From Tissierellales bacterium (GTDB lineage Bacteria > Bacillota > Clostridia > Tissierellales > JAOAQY01), in contig JAOAQY010000181.1 of the NCBI GenBank assembly GCA_025210965.1, forward strand, positions 62,001-126,000: a DNA stretch of 64,000 nt. Reading direction: 5' to 3'. The notes under the pieces are model-generated. The model did not search any database and had not been told where the DNA came from. It saw only the letters and a program-made list of their open reading frames with translations. The translations under genes and the position numbers were made by a program. Positions 1 through 8,802 of the stretch are shown piece by piece; the first letter of the stretch is position 1; each line of letters begins with the position of its first letter.

Positions 1-138
1 AGTTGCATAACAAAATTCATCTGGATCCTCTTTGTTTAATAGATATTTAGGTCTACTTGATTTGCCCCAGGCCTTATTGCATTTTCTATCACATTCAGCC
101 CATACTTGCTTTCCGAAGTATGTAATTATTTGCTTCAT
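1..138 (-). CDS. hypothetical protein, 3' part cut by window edge
   Basis: The reading frame begins at the ATG at 136-138, with a GGAGTG-type ribosome binding site just upstream, and runs open off the left edge for 46 codons. The visible N-terminus has CDRKCNKAWG, a cysteine pair followed by a tryptophan that suggests a small zinc- or metal-binding module. I do not recognise the family. It is transcribed leftwards, downstream of the membrane protein at 150-455, probably in the same transcript. Confidence 0.6.
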   Translation of the reverse strand, partial: MKQIITYFGKQVWAECDRKCNKAWGKSSRPKYLLNKEDPDEFCYAT

Positions 139-149
139 TAAAATCACTC

Positions 150-455
150 CTATAAATTGTTATTTTTATTTCTATGTTTTACATCTGTAGTGTTTCTTCT
201 CACTGAGTAACGAAGTTTTTCCTTATGTAGTTGAGTGTCAACCATTAAGGCCTGTATAGAGTATTCTCTAAATAGAAATATACTGACAACCCATATTAAT
301 GTTCCACCGATATGCCAATACAAATCATTTTGAATAGTGTCTAAGTGGGAATAACAATATCTTAACCATATAGCTGAAACTCCAATTATCATAGATGGAA
401 TACATATGATATTTAAAGTTCTCATTAGTTTTTTATATTTTATTAATAGGTCCAT
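150..455 (-). CDS. small two-TM membrane protein, unknown
   Basis: This 101-residue protein has two hydrophobic segments (about residues 12-33 and 47-65) and a basic, hydrophilic C-terminal tail of about 30 residues rich in Lys, Arg and Asn. It is therefore probably an inner membrane protein with a cytoplasmic tail. The start overlaps the 3' end of a possible upstream frame ending at 433, and the gene at 1-138 follows closely, so the three look like one leftward transcript. No family is recognised. Confidence 0.65.
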   Translation of the reverse strand: MDLLIKYKKLMRTLNIICIPSMIIGVSAIWLRYCYSHLDTIQNDLYWHIGGTLIWVVSIFLFREYSIQALMVDTQLHKEKLRYSVRRNTTDVKHRNKNNNL

Positions 456-682
456 AATTATCTATTTTCAAATACTCCTTTCTACTTAATCTTAATAATA
501 TAGCATTCATAACAAGTCTAAAATTGTAATCATCTAAACCATCAAAGCAATTGAGTAAAGTATCTGTGGGATAATTATTGAACAGGTTAAAAGCAATTTT
601 AATTATAGTCTTTGACGATGTACAAATACCGCTATCTAATATTTCCGGTTTTATTGAATGCTCATTAAAATTAAAAAATCAC
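433..682 (-). pseudogene. small hypothetical gene without an in-frame start (possible one-base frameshift)
   Basis: A frame from about 676 to the TAA at 433-435 has good coding character (about 80 residues, acidic and helical, with phrases such as KIAFNLFNNYP and LNCFDGLDDYNFRLVMNAILLR) but no in-frame start codon after the upstream TGA. Removing one base from the T6 run (A6 on the plus strand at 673-678) would join it to a GTG at 680-682. It is either a broken gene, a homopolymer sequencing error or a gene with a non-canonical start. It overlaps the start of the gene at 150-455. Confidence 0.35.
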
Positions 683-828
683 ATAATTAGCAATTATCCA
701 TATATAGAACTATTTTGGAACATTATCATTATAAACCTATATTTAGTAAAATTATGATTAATAATCAATTTATCAGAACTAACGTTCCTTTATATATTAT
801 TATAACACTAATTTATTGGAAAAACTAT

Positions 829-864
829 AAAACATATTGATAACGGAAATTATCAATATGTTTT
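829..864. repeat. 15-bp perfect inverted repeat, terminator- or operator-like
   Basis: AAAACATATTGATAA and its exact reverse complement are separated by six bases. It lies in the 683-1027 gap between the leftward and rightward gene sets. The 3' arm ends in TTTT but no long U-run follows, so it could be a weak bidirectional terminator or a protein-binding site. Apart from the promoter at 940-968 I see nothing else in this gap. Confidence 0.5.
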
Positions 865-939
865 GTAAAATTGATTCTATATAGCGAAAGTTAGTTTTAT
901 CAATGTTTATGGCAAGAATTAAAACTACAACGTTATATA

Positions 940-968
940 TTGACATAATTCGATTTATATCGTAAAAT
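940..968 (+). promoter_or_regulatory. sigma-A-type promoter
   Basis: TTGACA at 940-945 and TAAAAT at 963-968 are separated by 17 bases. This is the best promoter for the rightward genes beginning at 1027/1088. AT-rich partial palindromes around the -10 could be an operator. Confidence 0.6.
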
Positions 969-1026
969 TATATCTGTATAAAACGAAATTATATATATTA
1001 CAAAGTGCAAAAAGGAGGGTGAGGAT

Positions 1027-1071
1027 TTGAAAAACAAAACAACTCATAGGTTATTGATATTAAAGTTTTAA
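1027..1071 (+). CDS. 14-residue leader-type peptide ORF
   Basis: A very strong ribosome binding site (AGGAGGG, 1013-1019) sits 7 bases before a TTG start at 1027. The frame encodes MKNKTTHRLLILKF and stops at 1071, 16 bases before the next gene. The strength of the site for so short a frame suggests a leader peptide or translational coupling. It could also be the relic of a longer gene. I infer no product function. Confidence 0.4.
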   Translation: MKNKTTHRLLILKF

Positions 1072-1087
1072 GAAAGAAGGTGATGAT

Positions 1088-1516
1088 ATGGAAGTACTTT
1101 TTCTTATAGTATGTTTATCAGTGGTTTTAATTCTTCTTCTTCTTATTAAGTTCACAAAAATCTTTAATATAGAAAACGTATATTATTTGATAGAACAAAG
1201 TAGGGAGAAAAAACTCAAACCTAATATATCATTATATGATGATTTTGGTGAGTACATGGAGAAATTAAATGAAAGTTACAAAGGTAGATTTTTAGATAAC
1301 ACAATTGTTGAAATATCTATTCTTTTAGCTACGATATTACTTAGTGCTGTATTGTATAAAGTCATAAAGATGCTTTTCGAAAAAATATTTATCAAGTCTA
1401 ATGAAGATTTATCTGATATTATAAAATTTTCTATTGGTGTAGGAGCGGTATTAACTTCTTCATATATTACTACAAATTATTTTGTGTACTTTGTAGTTAA
1501 AATAATTATAGGTTAG
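1088..1516 (+). CDS. three-TM membrane protein, unknown
   Basis: The 142-residue product has an N-terminal hydrophobic segment (about 3-20), a hydrophilic stretch with charged residues (about 25-70), and two further hydrophobic segments (about 77-97 and 112-141). The start is supported by GAAGGTG upstream of 1088. It is the first long gene after the promoter at 940-968 and is followed by two more membrane or secreted protein genes at 1576 and 1849, likely the same transcript. No family is recognised. Confidence 0.7.
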   Translation: MEVLFLIVCLSVVLILLLLIKFTKIFNIENVYYLIEQSREKKLKPNISLYDDFGEYMEKLNESYKGRFLDNTIVEISILLATILLSAVLYKVIKMLFEKIFIKSNEDLSDIIKFSIGVGAVLTSSYITTNYFVYFVVKIIIG

Positions 1517-1575
1517 GCAATGAGTAATAAACTAGTAAAAATGGTTTTCGAAACTAAATAAAGGGAGGAGAATAT

Positions 1576-1767
1576 ATGAATTATAGTTATATTCCAAGTC
1601 AAGGAGCTATAACAACAGCCATATTCATACTTTCATGTATTACATTTATTCTTTTTTGTTATCTAATAGACAAACAACTTATCGGATTTGTTTTATTTAT
1701 CATGGCATTATTTATTTTTCCATATATTGGTTTTGTGTTTTTTATGCCTCCAGGGTTTTTGTTTTGA
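1576..1767 (+). CDS. small hydrophobic two-TM protein
   Basis: This 63-residue protein is mostly hydrophobic, with TM segments at about 13-32 and 38-59 separated by DKQL. A good ribosome binding site (GGGAGGAG) precedes the ATG. The position between two other envelope genes suggests a role at the membrane, but nothing specific can be said. Confidence 0.6.
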   Translation: MNYSYIPSQGAITTAIFILSCITFILFCYLIDKQLIGFVLFIMALFIFPYIGFVFFMPPGFLF

Positions 1768-1848
1768 AGTAGTAAAAGTTCAAGTAAATTAACTTGATAA
1801 AGAAAGATAGTGGTAACAATATAAACTGAAAAGGTGAGGTAGAGTTAT

Positions 1849-2343
1849 ATGAGAAGTTCAAATCAATTATCTATAGAAATGGGTTTAGCGGTGGTAATCA
1901 TTATAGTATCAATTTTATATCATTTTTTTGATTACCAGTCCTCTTCAAATACGGTGATATTTGAAGAAGATATAGAGATAGAATCTATAAATAAGGATAC
2001 GCAATTGGAAGGTTCTATGTTAGGAAGTATTCTTAGTATTTCTGGAGAAGTTGAAGAAGAGGAAGAATATGTTGTAATGTTAAAAACGTTAAAAGAGGGG
2101 TGTAGCAAAGCAGTAAAATTTAGCGAAGATGATGTTAATTACTATGAATATGATGAAAATACTAATACACCTCATATAAGAATAACATGGAAAAAAAGAA
2201 TAGATGATTCAAAAATATTTATGAATACAATTGATGAGAGGTATAGAGAATTTACCGAAACCAATGGTATAGTTATGCGTATTGATATATACGTACCAAA
2301 AGGGAGCAGTGAAAAGGGATTTTCTAATAATAGTGAAAGCTAA
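1849..2343 (+). CDS. membrane-anchored acidic protein
   Basis: The 164-residue product has one N-terminal hydrophobic segment (about 10-25), then an acidic region with a run of glutamates near residues 66-72 and a soluble C-terminal domain. This looks like a single-pass anchor with the C-terminal part outside the cytoplasm, or an uncleaved signal. A GAGGTAG-type site precedes the ATG. It is the last gene of the 1027-2343 group. No known domain is recognised. Confidence 0.65.
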   Translation: MRSSNQLSIEMGLAVVIIIVSILYHFFDYQSSSNTVIFEEDIEIESINKDTQLEGSMLGSILSISGEVEEEEEYVVMLKTLKEGCSKAVKFSEDDVNYYEYDENTNTPHIRITWKKRIDDSKIFMNTIDERYREFTETNGIVMRIDIYVPKGSSEKGFSNNSES

Positions 2344-2385
2344 GTATTGGAATGCATGAAAATTATAGCATTTATGATTAGATTA

Positions 2386-2406
2386 AAAATGGGGCTTCAC
2401 AGCCCC
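2386..2406 (-). terminator. intrinsic terminator of the 2449-2613 gene
   Basis: A GGGGCT/AGCCCC stem with a 4-base loop at 2391-2406 is followed on the minus strand by ATTTTT. The plus direction lacks a U-run. Confidence 0.6.
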
Positions 2407-2448
2407 AGAATAACAGATGAAATCAATATGATTAATCTTATAGACTTT

Positions 2449-2613
2449 CTACTTTATAATATCATTATTTATATATATTTTATGATCTTTTTCTTTTCCT
2501 GATGTTCCAATTGAAATGGTATTAGAACTTTTATTCGAATCATCAAAAAAGTTATAAATTATAACAGGCTCTGCTTTATTTAGACCTACATAGATACATT
2601 CTTTTTCGTTCAT
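2449..2613 (-). CDS. small hypothetical protein (54 aa)
   Basis: A minus-strand frame starts at ATG 2611-2613 behind a strong AGGGAGGGA site and ends at TAG 2449-2451, followed by the terminator at 2386-2406. The product is soluble, Lys/Asn/Ser rich, and begins MNEKECIYVGLNKAEP. The combination of ribosome binding site, frame and terminator makes a real small gene likely. Function is unknown. It accounts for much of the 2344-2840 gap between rightward genes. Confidence 0.55.
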   Translation of the reverse strand: MNEKECIYVGLNKAEPVIIYNFFDDSNKSSNTISIGTSGKEKDHKIYINNDIIK

Positions 2614-2840
2614 ATTTCCCTCCCTACTTTATCTTTATGAATATTATATTCTAATTCCTACAAAAAAACAAAACAGCTAACAAGAAATTATAGTTTTGTA
2701 TAAAAATTCGGTTTTTATAACCTTAAGGAATAACATTATCAAACAAGAAACATTATATATAGTAGATAAGATTTATGATATAATATTAGTAGTATTTAAA
2801 ACGAACACATACATATATTTCAGAAATGGAGGAGATATTA

Positions 2841-3329
2841 ATGGATAAAACAAGTTGCTCTAATTATACAAATGTTGAAGTAGATTATGGAGATAAAATC
2901 AGTAAGAGAATCTACAGCGTATTAGATTTCTTAAATTGGTATAATAGCAATCAAATAGATATCGATTATAAAGAAAGCATATCGACTATTACAGATGAAG
3001 AAATTTATAAAGTAATAAGTTGCATTATTCATAGAGTGCCACTTCCACAAATAATTCTAACTTTGGAGACGATACCAGATGAATTGAAGATAATAAGAAA
3101 AATAATTTATGGAGAAAAATTAATTGCTATAATACTTAGTTTTGTAAATTCTGAAATAGTATTAAATGAGTTCTCAGATTATTTATTCGCAGGTTATAGA
3201 TATGATGATTTATCGGATCGTATAAAAGAAAATTTATTGACCTATGAATTATTTATTACGGAAGTAAAAGACTCATCAAGAAATCAGAAAGAAATATTGT
3301 CAAATATGTTAGTTAGTTATGCTGACTAA
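2841..3329 (+). CDS. DUF262/ParB-like N-terminal fold protein, short
   Basis: The GGAGGAG ribosome binding site at 2828-2834 lies 6 bases before ATG 2841, so this start is preferred to the ATG at 2826 that overlaps the site. The 162-residue product has the pattern of DUF262-type proteins: a segment predicting 'do the following in a W-Y context', then IYKVISCIIHRVPLPQIIL, matching the family's I..I....PiP.i.l. It lacks the HNH-like C-terminal half seen in long DUF262 proteins. Assignment is by motif only. Confidence 0.55.
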   Translation: MDKTSCSNYTNVEVDYGDKISKRIYSVLDFLNWYNSNQIDIDYKESISTITDEEIYKVISCIIHRVPLPQIILTLETIPDELKIIRKIIYGEKLIAIILSFVNSEIVLNEFSDYLFAGYRYDDLSDRIKENLLTYELFITEVKDSSRNQKEILSNMLVSYAD

Positions 3330-3367
3330 TATGAACATAGACTTAGTTTTAAGAAGGGAATGTAAAA

Positions 3368-3970
3368 GTGATGTTTAATTTCAATAAAGTAGATTCTTCG
3401 GATTTGGAGCGAAGGGTATTAGATATATTTGAAGATACTGAAATTCTTAGCAAAGATGAAGCAGAAGAAATCATTAAGAATCAGAAATTTGTTAAGGGGT
3501 TTGAAAAATTAGAAAAGAAATTAGAAGAAGCTGAAGCTATTTTTGATACTCTAAAAGGGATCATAAAAGAACAGGAGAAATTAAAAAAATATATATCATA
3601 TCAAAGTATTAATATGTTATTAGATAGGTATGGTGATGGTGCAGTTGCAAAAAGTACCTTACATACTTGGGGTTCAAAAGGAGAATTTGGAGAATCAATT
3701 ACTGAAGGAGAATTATTTCCTCTTTCTTACGATGTATATAAGAACAAATATTTTTTAAAGGAAGAAGTTCTAAAGTATTTACTAAAGACTAACAAATTGA
3801 AACCTAAATATGATATTTTAGATAAATTAAGTCATTATACTGTACTTGATTATGTATTGTCTGATGATAATCGGTTAATGTATTTTTGTAGAGACTTTGC
3901 TGAAGACTATGATGCTTTATGTGATTGCGATCCTAATGTAAGGAGAATTTTCAGGCGTATAAAGAGATAG
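3368..3970 (+). CDS. putative DNA-binding protein with helical N-terminus
   Basis: The 200-residue product begins at GTG 3368 or ATG 3371, both reachable from the AAGGGA site. Residues about 30-80 are a charged, probably coiled-coil helix. Residues about 78-140 resemble a MerR/excisionase-like winged helix (a helix with SINMLLDRYG, then KSTLHTW, then FLKEEVLKYL). The C-terminus is basic. A role in DNA binding or regulation is inferred. It sits in a rightward series of small genes (2841-7008). Confidence 0.5.
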   Translation: MMFNFNKVDSSDLERRVLDIFEDTEILSKDEAEEIIKNQKFVKGFEKLEKKLEEAEAIFDTLKGIIKEQEKLKKYISYQSINMLLDRYGDGAVAKSTLHTWGSKGEFGESITEGELFPLSYDVYKNKYFLKEEVLKYLLKTNKLKPKYDILDKLSHYTVLDYVLSDDNRLMYFCRDFAEDYDALCDCDPNVRRIFRRIKR

Positions 3971-3991
3971 CTAAATAGAAAGGAGGACTAC

Positions 3992-4396
3992 ATGAAAATA
4001 TCGTTAAGATTAGATAAAGATAATGCTGATATATTAAGAAAGATTAAGGAAAAGAATGCTGAAATAAATTATGAAGTTGTTCTTAGAGAAAACATGATCA
4101 TTGTTACTTTTACTGAAATGAGAATTGATAAAATTGATTATCGGGATGCACCTAATAAGTTCTATAACGAATTATTACTATCATTATCTGAGAGTGAAAT
4201 TGAATATGAATTATCAGAAGAAGAGGAGAGCATAGTAATTAAAGAGCTTGTTGAGAAAAGTGTATTACTAAAATTAACTCTAGATAACACAATTAAGTAT
4301 AAAAGATATAAAGAGAATAATGACGGCTCAAATAATAAGCTATTAAATGAGCTTATAGCCTTTGGGTTAGAGAATTTGAATAAAGATAATAAATAA
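3992..4396 (+). CDS. hypothetical protein, charged
   Basis: A 134-residue soluble, highly charged protein with a good AAAGGAGG site. It shows alternating beta-like and helical segments, and an acidic patch (EEEES) at about residue 76. There is no recognised domain. It lies 21 bases after the preceding gene, consistent with one transcript. Confidence 0.55.
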   Translation: MKISLRLDKDNADILRKIKEKNAEINYEVVLRENMIIVTFTEMRIDKIDYRDAPNKFYNELLLSLSESEIEYELSEEEESIVIKELVEKSVLLKLTLDNTIKYKRYKENNDGSNNKLLNELIAFGLENLNKDNK

Positions 4397-4464
4397 AACT
4401 TGAAATTATTGATGTAGATAAATTATGATATGGTATACAAAAAAATTATGGGAGAGTGATATAT

Positions 4465-5037
4465 ATGATATTAGATGGATTAAAACCATTGTATGCTGAT
4501 ATGCGTAAAAATAATTTGGAGAGATGTAAGTTTAAATTTGTTTATAATAAAGTAGAATTTGAAGTGTTATACTTTATCGATTGTATCCCAAATAAATTAT
4601 CTTTTGGAGTTTTAGAAAAAAACTTCTATTTTGAAAAAGAGGTAAAAAAGGGATTTGAAATTACAGAGTATATTGAAGAATACTTAAAACTTTGTGAAAT
4701 TCTTGAACTAAAATTTAGTAAAGATGGAAAGTTTAAGCCATTCTACTTTTTTGAATTGTTAAATAGAAAAATTCCTCATAATGTAGACAGCACTAAAAAG
4801 TATTTACCTAGTGATGGTATAAGACATGATACAAGAAATAATGAAGATAAAATATATTTCTTCGGATGGCTAGACAATAAACATGTTAATCAAAAAGTTT
4901 CAGAAGAAAATCTACAGAAAACAAAGGCCTATTTAGGGGTAGAAGCATATACAATGTGCAAAAGAAATAATATTAGTAGTAGATGGACAGCGAAAAATGG
5001 TGATAGAAAAGATTATTTTCTATGGGGGAGTGACTAA
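4465..5037 (+). CDS. hypothetical protein upstream of diguanylate cyclase
   Basis: The ATG at 4465 is spaced correctly from GGGAGAG, so I prefer it to the GTG at 4456. The 190-residue product is soluble and rich in Lys, Phe and Tyr, with no motif I recognise. Its stop codon overlaps the start of the diguanylate cyclase gene (TAATG, sharing base 5037), so the two are translationally coupled and may act together. Confidence 0.6.
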   Translation: MILDGLKPLYADMRKNNLERCKFKFVYNKVEFEVLYFIDCIPNKLSFGVLEKNFYFEKEVKKGFEITEYIEEYLKLCEILELKFSKDGKFKPFYFFELLNRKIPHNVDSTKKYLPSDGIRHDTRNNEDKIYFFGWLDNKHVNQKVSEENLQKTKAYLGVEAYTMCKRNNISSRWTAKNGDRKDYFLWGSD

Positions 5038-6167
5038 TGTTATATACAGTAGCAGGGTTATCAGCAGTGGTACTTATACAAACTATGGTACTAAAAAAGA
5101 AAGATAATTTAATAAAGAAGATAGATGCGGACAGTAAAATTTATAGAGAAAAAGCTGTGGATACTGAAAAGAATATAATACTTTCTAAAATACTTGCTGT
5201 ATCAATGGAAAAGGCTCCTATAAAACAATCATGTGATAAATTGGTAAGTGTCTTTTGTAATTATTTTAATGTAGATTATTGCACATTGTTATTGGTAGAT
5301 GATCGTTCTGACTTCAATGTTGTTTCATCAAATATTAGAGAACCTGAAGAACTTAAAAAGTTAGAAATTTTTACTAGAAGAAGTATAAATAATTTTACTG
5401 CAGGTCAAGAGGCGATTGCTTATTCCTCTTCTAATATGGAATTAGAATATGATTTTGCAAAAAGAAGAGGGATAAAATATTACTATATGATTCCATTAAA
5501 AAGCAATGAAGGTATGATAGGTGCCTTAGTAATAGAAAATTCAAATAATACGAATCCACGGGAAGGTTTTGAAGAGGACTTTTTTAATATAATTATTGAA
5601 AATACCAGTATGGTAGTTCAAAACTTTATTTATGATGATAAGATTGTTTCTATGGCTCTTAAAGATGGTTTAACAGGGATATATAATAGAGCATATATGC
5701 TTAGACATATGGAAGAGGAAAATGAAATACATATTAATTCTGGGGATTCCTATACACTTGTAATGTTAGATATAGATTATTTTAAAAAATTCAATGATAC
5801 CTATGGCCATCTTTTTGGTGATGAGGTATTAAGGTGTTTAGCTAAGTATTTTCAAGATAACCTTAGAGATACAGATTATATAGCTAGGTATGGTGGAGAA
5901 GAGTTTATGTTATTTTTCCCTAGATCTAAGAATGAAGAAATATTACCTAGACTAGAAATTCTAAGAGAAGGTTTATCTAAAATGCCTGTTTCAATGGAAG
6001 TTGATGGTAAGATAGAAACATGTTTTGTTACAGCATCATTTGGAATGTCAGAATATCCTCGTGACGCACTGAGCAGTAAAAAGCTTATAGAGTGTTCTGA
6101 TAAAGCTCTATATATTTCTAAGGCTAAAGGCAGAAATTGTGTGACTGTATATAATATAGCCAGGTAA
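5037..6167 (+). CDS. GAF-GGDEF diguanylate cyclase
   Basis: The 376-residue product would make cyclic di-GMP from two GTP. It has one N-terminal hydrophobic segment (about 3-19), a GAF-like sensor domain (about 45-195) and a GGDEF domain (about 205-370). The catalytic motif is intact as GGEEF (about 286-290), and RDTD five residues upstream fits the inhibitory I-site RxxD, implying product feedback. DIDYFKKFND and YGHLFGD are the expected conserved GGDEF segments. It is coupled to the preceding gene by overlap. An HD-GYP phosphodiesterase at 63226-63798 would be the opposing enzyme on the same element. Confidence 0.93.
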   Translation: MLYTVAGLSAVVLIQTMVLKKKDNLIKKIDADSKIYREKAVDTEKNIILSKILAVSMEKAPIKQSCDKLVSVFCNYFNVDYCTLLLVDDRSDFNVVSSNIREPEELKKLEIFTRRSINNFTAGQEAIAYSSSNMELEYDFAKRRGIKYYYMIPLKSNEGMIGALVIENSNNTNPREGFEEDFFNIIIENTSMVVQNFIYDDKIVSMALKDGLTGIYNRAYMLRHMEEENEIHINSGDSYTLVMLDIDYFKKFNDTYGHLFGDEVLRCLAKYFQDNLRDTDYIARYGGEEFMLFFPRSKNEEILPRLEILREGLSKMPVSMEVDGKIETCFVTASFGMSEYPRDALSSKKLIECSDKALYISKAKGRNCVTVYNIAR

Positions 6168-6213
6168 AATAAATTATAAGTTAAAATAAGAGAATAAAGA
6201 GGAGAATTATGCT

Positions 6214-6582
6214 ATGAGAAATAAAGAAATAAAAGTCATAATTTTAGGACTGTTTATGTTAGCCCTTGGATGGTATATATCTACGATTTGGGATTTGGGT
6301 GTAATATTACAGTTTGCGTTAATTTTCGCAACTATTAACACTAAGGACGGAAATAGTAATATTATTTTAAGTAGTACTTTACCAGTAGGGGCTATAAGTG
6401 GGTCTTTAATTATAATGTATAAAATGGGTTATAAAATCAATATACCTATTGTTGAAAGAGTTATAACATATAACGAAATGATATTTAGTATCAAAACAGT
6501 TGCACTAGCATATACATTATCAGCAATAACGATAATATTTTTAGAAGGTTATCGTAACAGACAAGAGGGCCATAACATTTGA
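6214..6582 (+). CDS. small membrane protein, three TM segments
   Basis: The 122-residue protein has hydrophobic segments near 8-27, 28-44/52-68 and 93-112. A GAGGAG site precedes the ATG at 6214. It follows the diguanylate cyclase by 46 bases and may be in its transcript. No family recognised. Confidence 0.6.
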   Translation: MRNKEIKVIILGLFMLALGWYISTIWDLGVILQFALIFATINTKDGNSNIILSSTLPVGAISGSLIIMYKMGYKINIPIVERVITYNEMIFSIKTVALAYTLSAITIIFLEGYRNRQEGHNI

Positions 6583-6615
6583 TAGTTATGAAGTATAAAA
6601 TAGGAGATAAGTAGA

Positions 6616-7008
6616 ATGAGTGAATCACTATATTGTATAAGGAATTATGAAATATGTCATGTTCCATATGATGATTGTTATTATTTAAAAACTGCTGATG
6701 AAGATACAGATGGAACTGATTGGTCGTCTAGTACGGTGGTTGAAATTCGTGATGTTTTTGAAAAAACAGATGAAGAGGATATATATGAATTTATATTACC
6801 TACATTGTTTTACGGAGATGATGAAACACTAGATCTCTGTGAGGTAGAAGAATTTAAAAGATTAAACAAACCTGAAGAATGTATTGATAAGTTGCTTAAC
6901 TCGAAAGCTTATGAGCATTTGATTAAAAAGTTTGATTACAAAGTCAAATGGCTAATAGATTCTTGGGGACAAGGATTTTATATTTATTTTCAATCCTATT
7001 GTCAGTAA
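6616..7008 (+). CDS. hypothetical acidic protein
   Basis: A 130-residue acidic soluble protein, rich in Asp, Glu, Tyr and Trp, with eight cysteines spread along it. The beginning (LYCIRNYEICHVPYDDCYYL) is distinctive but I cannot assign it. The terminator at 7027-7062 ends this rightward series. Confidence 0.55.
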   Translation: MSESLYCIRNYEICHVPYDDCYYLKTADEDTDGTDWSSSTVVEIRDVFEKTDEEDIYEFILPTLFYGDDETLDLCEVEEFKRLNKPEECIDKLLNSKAYEHLIKKFDYKVKWLIDSWGQGFYIYFQSYCQ

Positions 7009-7026
7009 TCTTAAAAGTATATAAGT

Positions 7027-7062
7027 AAGAAAGAACAATTTCTATTGGAATTGTTCTTTCTT
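7027..7062. terminator. bidirectional intrinsic terminator
   Basis: A 14-bp perfect stem (AAGAAAGAACAATT and complement) with an 8-base loop sits between the convergent genes ending at 7008 and 7076. The T-rich 3' arms in both directions suit bidirectional use. Confidence 0.75.
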
Positions 7063-7075
7063 TATATAATGAGTA

Positions 7076-7976
7076 TTATAGATATTTGTAAATTGAATCA
7101 TAGAAGTTTATTTTTCTTGAGCTATAATCTAACTTTTCATATTCGTTGCTCAGATTATAAAATTCATCAAGAAGTAATTTTAGTTCTTCGTATGATGAGA
7201 TAGCATCTTGCATATCTCTATAGAGCCAAATATTTTTTGTATGATAGTTATCAAGAGATTCTCTAGACTGGTTACTATAATTGAAAGCATCTTCCAAGTC
7301 TTGAGCCATAGATAAGGTAGATATTAGAACTTCGATTTTAGCATCTATCCCCTTAACTATAGAGAGGCCATTAATGGAATCTAAACCGTCTAGAATACCT
7401 TTGTCAATTGAGTTATTACTCATTTCTAAACTTGAATCAGCAACATCCAGTACCTCAGTTAAAATTTGAATAGTAAATTCAACCTTTTCTATATCTTCTT
7501 TTACTTGCTCAAGTTGTTCAAGTAACTCTTGATATACTTCCTCAATATCATTTTTAAGGTTACTAAGTTTTTCAGTGGTAGTAGATTTAGAAGCAGAATA
7601 GTAAGTAGTTCTTTGAGCAATTTTTTCATTATTATAGTTATATGCTCCAACCCAAACTTTTATATTGTTAGTTCTTCTTGAAGAGAGCTTTAAATCTTTA
7701 GCAGTAAGTTTGGCATATGGATTCTTAGTATATACTATTAATTTTTTTCCGACTTTTTTTTTCATTTGATTTTACGGCTATAACATACTCTTTTGCATTA
7801 GATACTTCGTCAAACTCAAAGTATAGAAAATCAGATTGATTATCAAATGTGATTTTCTCAGTCCCGGTGAAGTTGATTCCATTGTATTCAGCGTATGTAT
7901 TACTTGTTGTGAATAACATAAGTAATAGTAATATTGATAATACAGATTTAAGTTTCATTTTAACATCTCCTTTCAA
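7076..7976 (-). pseudogene. secreted FnIII-like/coiled-coil protein, frame broken at an A9 run
   Basis: Two minus-strand frames overlap. The first (start 7958 or 7976, to 7725) has a signal peptide (MKLKSVLSILLLLMLFTTSNTYA) and the first strands of a fibronectin III-like domain ending AKEYVIAVKSN. The second (to 7076) continues the same domain (KKLIVYTKN ... NIKVWVGAYN) and adds a coiled-coil of about 140 residues. Removing one A from the A9 run at about 7754-7762 fuses them into one secreted protein of roughly 295 residues. It is either a frameshifted gene, a transcriptional slippage site or a homopolymer read error. The ribosome binding site AAGGAGATG supports ATG 7958 as the start. Confidence 0.6.
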
Positions 7977-8116
7977 GGAAAAAAATTACTGCAATATGCC
8001 TTTTTTATATACTACCATCTGAAAAAAAGAATTGAGTAAAGTAAAAGTAAATTCTCATAAAACTATGTTAAAATAACATTATGAATAAATATAGTAGTAT
8101 ATATGGAGGTTTTATA

Positions 8117-8668
8117 ATGGGCAATATTAGTAGTAGAAGACAGGCCTTAAGGAGCTTAAGAAGAATAGACATGCAGTTTTTAGAAAAAACAAGTAAGTAT
8201 TTAAGTGAAAATTTAAAAGATAATTATAATAGAGAATACATACCAATGATAGTTCAACGGTTACTATACCACAATTTTGATATAAAAACCCAAATATATC
8301 AGGGTTCGTTATATGTAATATATCATGGCATTATAACAAGGTTTCCTACCGTTTTTAATGTATATAAGGGTAAAGTTATAGATCTGCAACTGTCTTTTTT
8401 TAAAAGAACATATGTAGAAAAAGAATCACTTTCGGATGATAAAAATTTTGTACAATCGCTACCAGATTTTTATTACTCTGGAAAAACTGTTGTTAATATT
8501 CCTGGAGTAGAAAAAATATGGTATGGCAAGGAGTATAAAATATCACCAAATAAGAGTAAATTAATTGATATTAGTGATATAGATAATGTAGATACAATGA
8601 TATTGTCTTTATATAACGATTCGTATTTGTCTAGCATGAGTAATAGAATTAAACAAACGAAAATATAA
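8117..8668 (+). CDS. hypothetical protein
   Basis: The ATG at 8117 has a GGAGGT site 7 bases upstream. The longer frame from 8081 has none, so I use 8117. The 183-residue product is basic at its N-terminus (RRQALRSLRRID) and has a mixed alpha/beta core. Nothing recognisable. It stands alone between the terminator-separated regions. Confidence 0.55.
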   Translation: MGNISSRRQALRSLRRIDMQFLEKTSKYLSENLKDNYNREYIPMIVQRLLYHNFDIKTQIYQGSLYVIYHGIITRFPTVFNVYKGKVIDLQLSFFKRTYVEKESLSDDKNFVQSLPDFYYSGKTVVNIPGVEKIWYGKEYKISPNKSKLIDISDIDNVDTMILSLYNDSYLSSMSNRIKQTKI

Positions 8669-8734
8669 ATTTACTTATATTAATTAAGTAATATTGATCA
8701 TAGTACAAAATAAAACTTAATATTATAAAATCTT

Positions 8735-8763
8735 ATAACACAATATATATATTGTGTTATAAT
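8735..8763 (+). promoter_or_regulatory. palindromic operator overlapping an extended -10 promoter
   Basis: ATAACACAAT, six bases, ATTGTGTTAT form a perfect 26-bp palindrome (8735-8760). Its right half merges into TATAAT (8758-8763) with an upstream TG. The same ATATATATTGTGTTATAAT string recurs at four other promoters in the window (23272, 30361, 48278 and 59554 regions), so a shared regulator or promoter class is likely. Only this copy is a full palindrome. Confidence 0.65.
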
Positions 8764-8802
8764 TGTTTTATAAAGCAAACGTATGTTTAGAAGGAGGTTG
8801 TT

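Noticed and set aside
2826-2840. ATG 2826 as a start
   Set aside because: It overlaps the ribosome binding site that serves ATG 2841.
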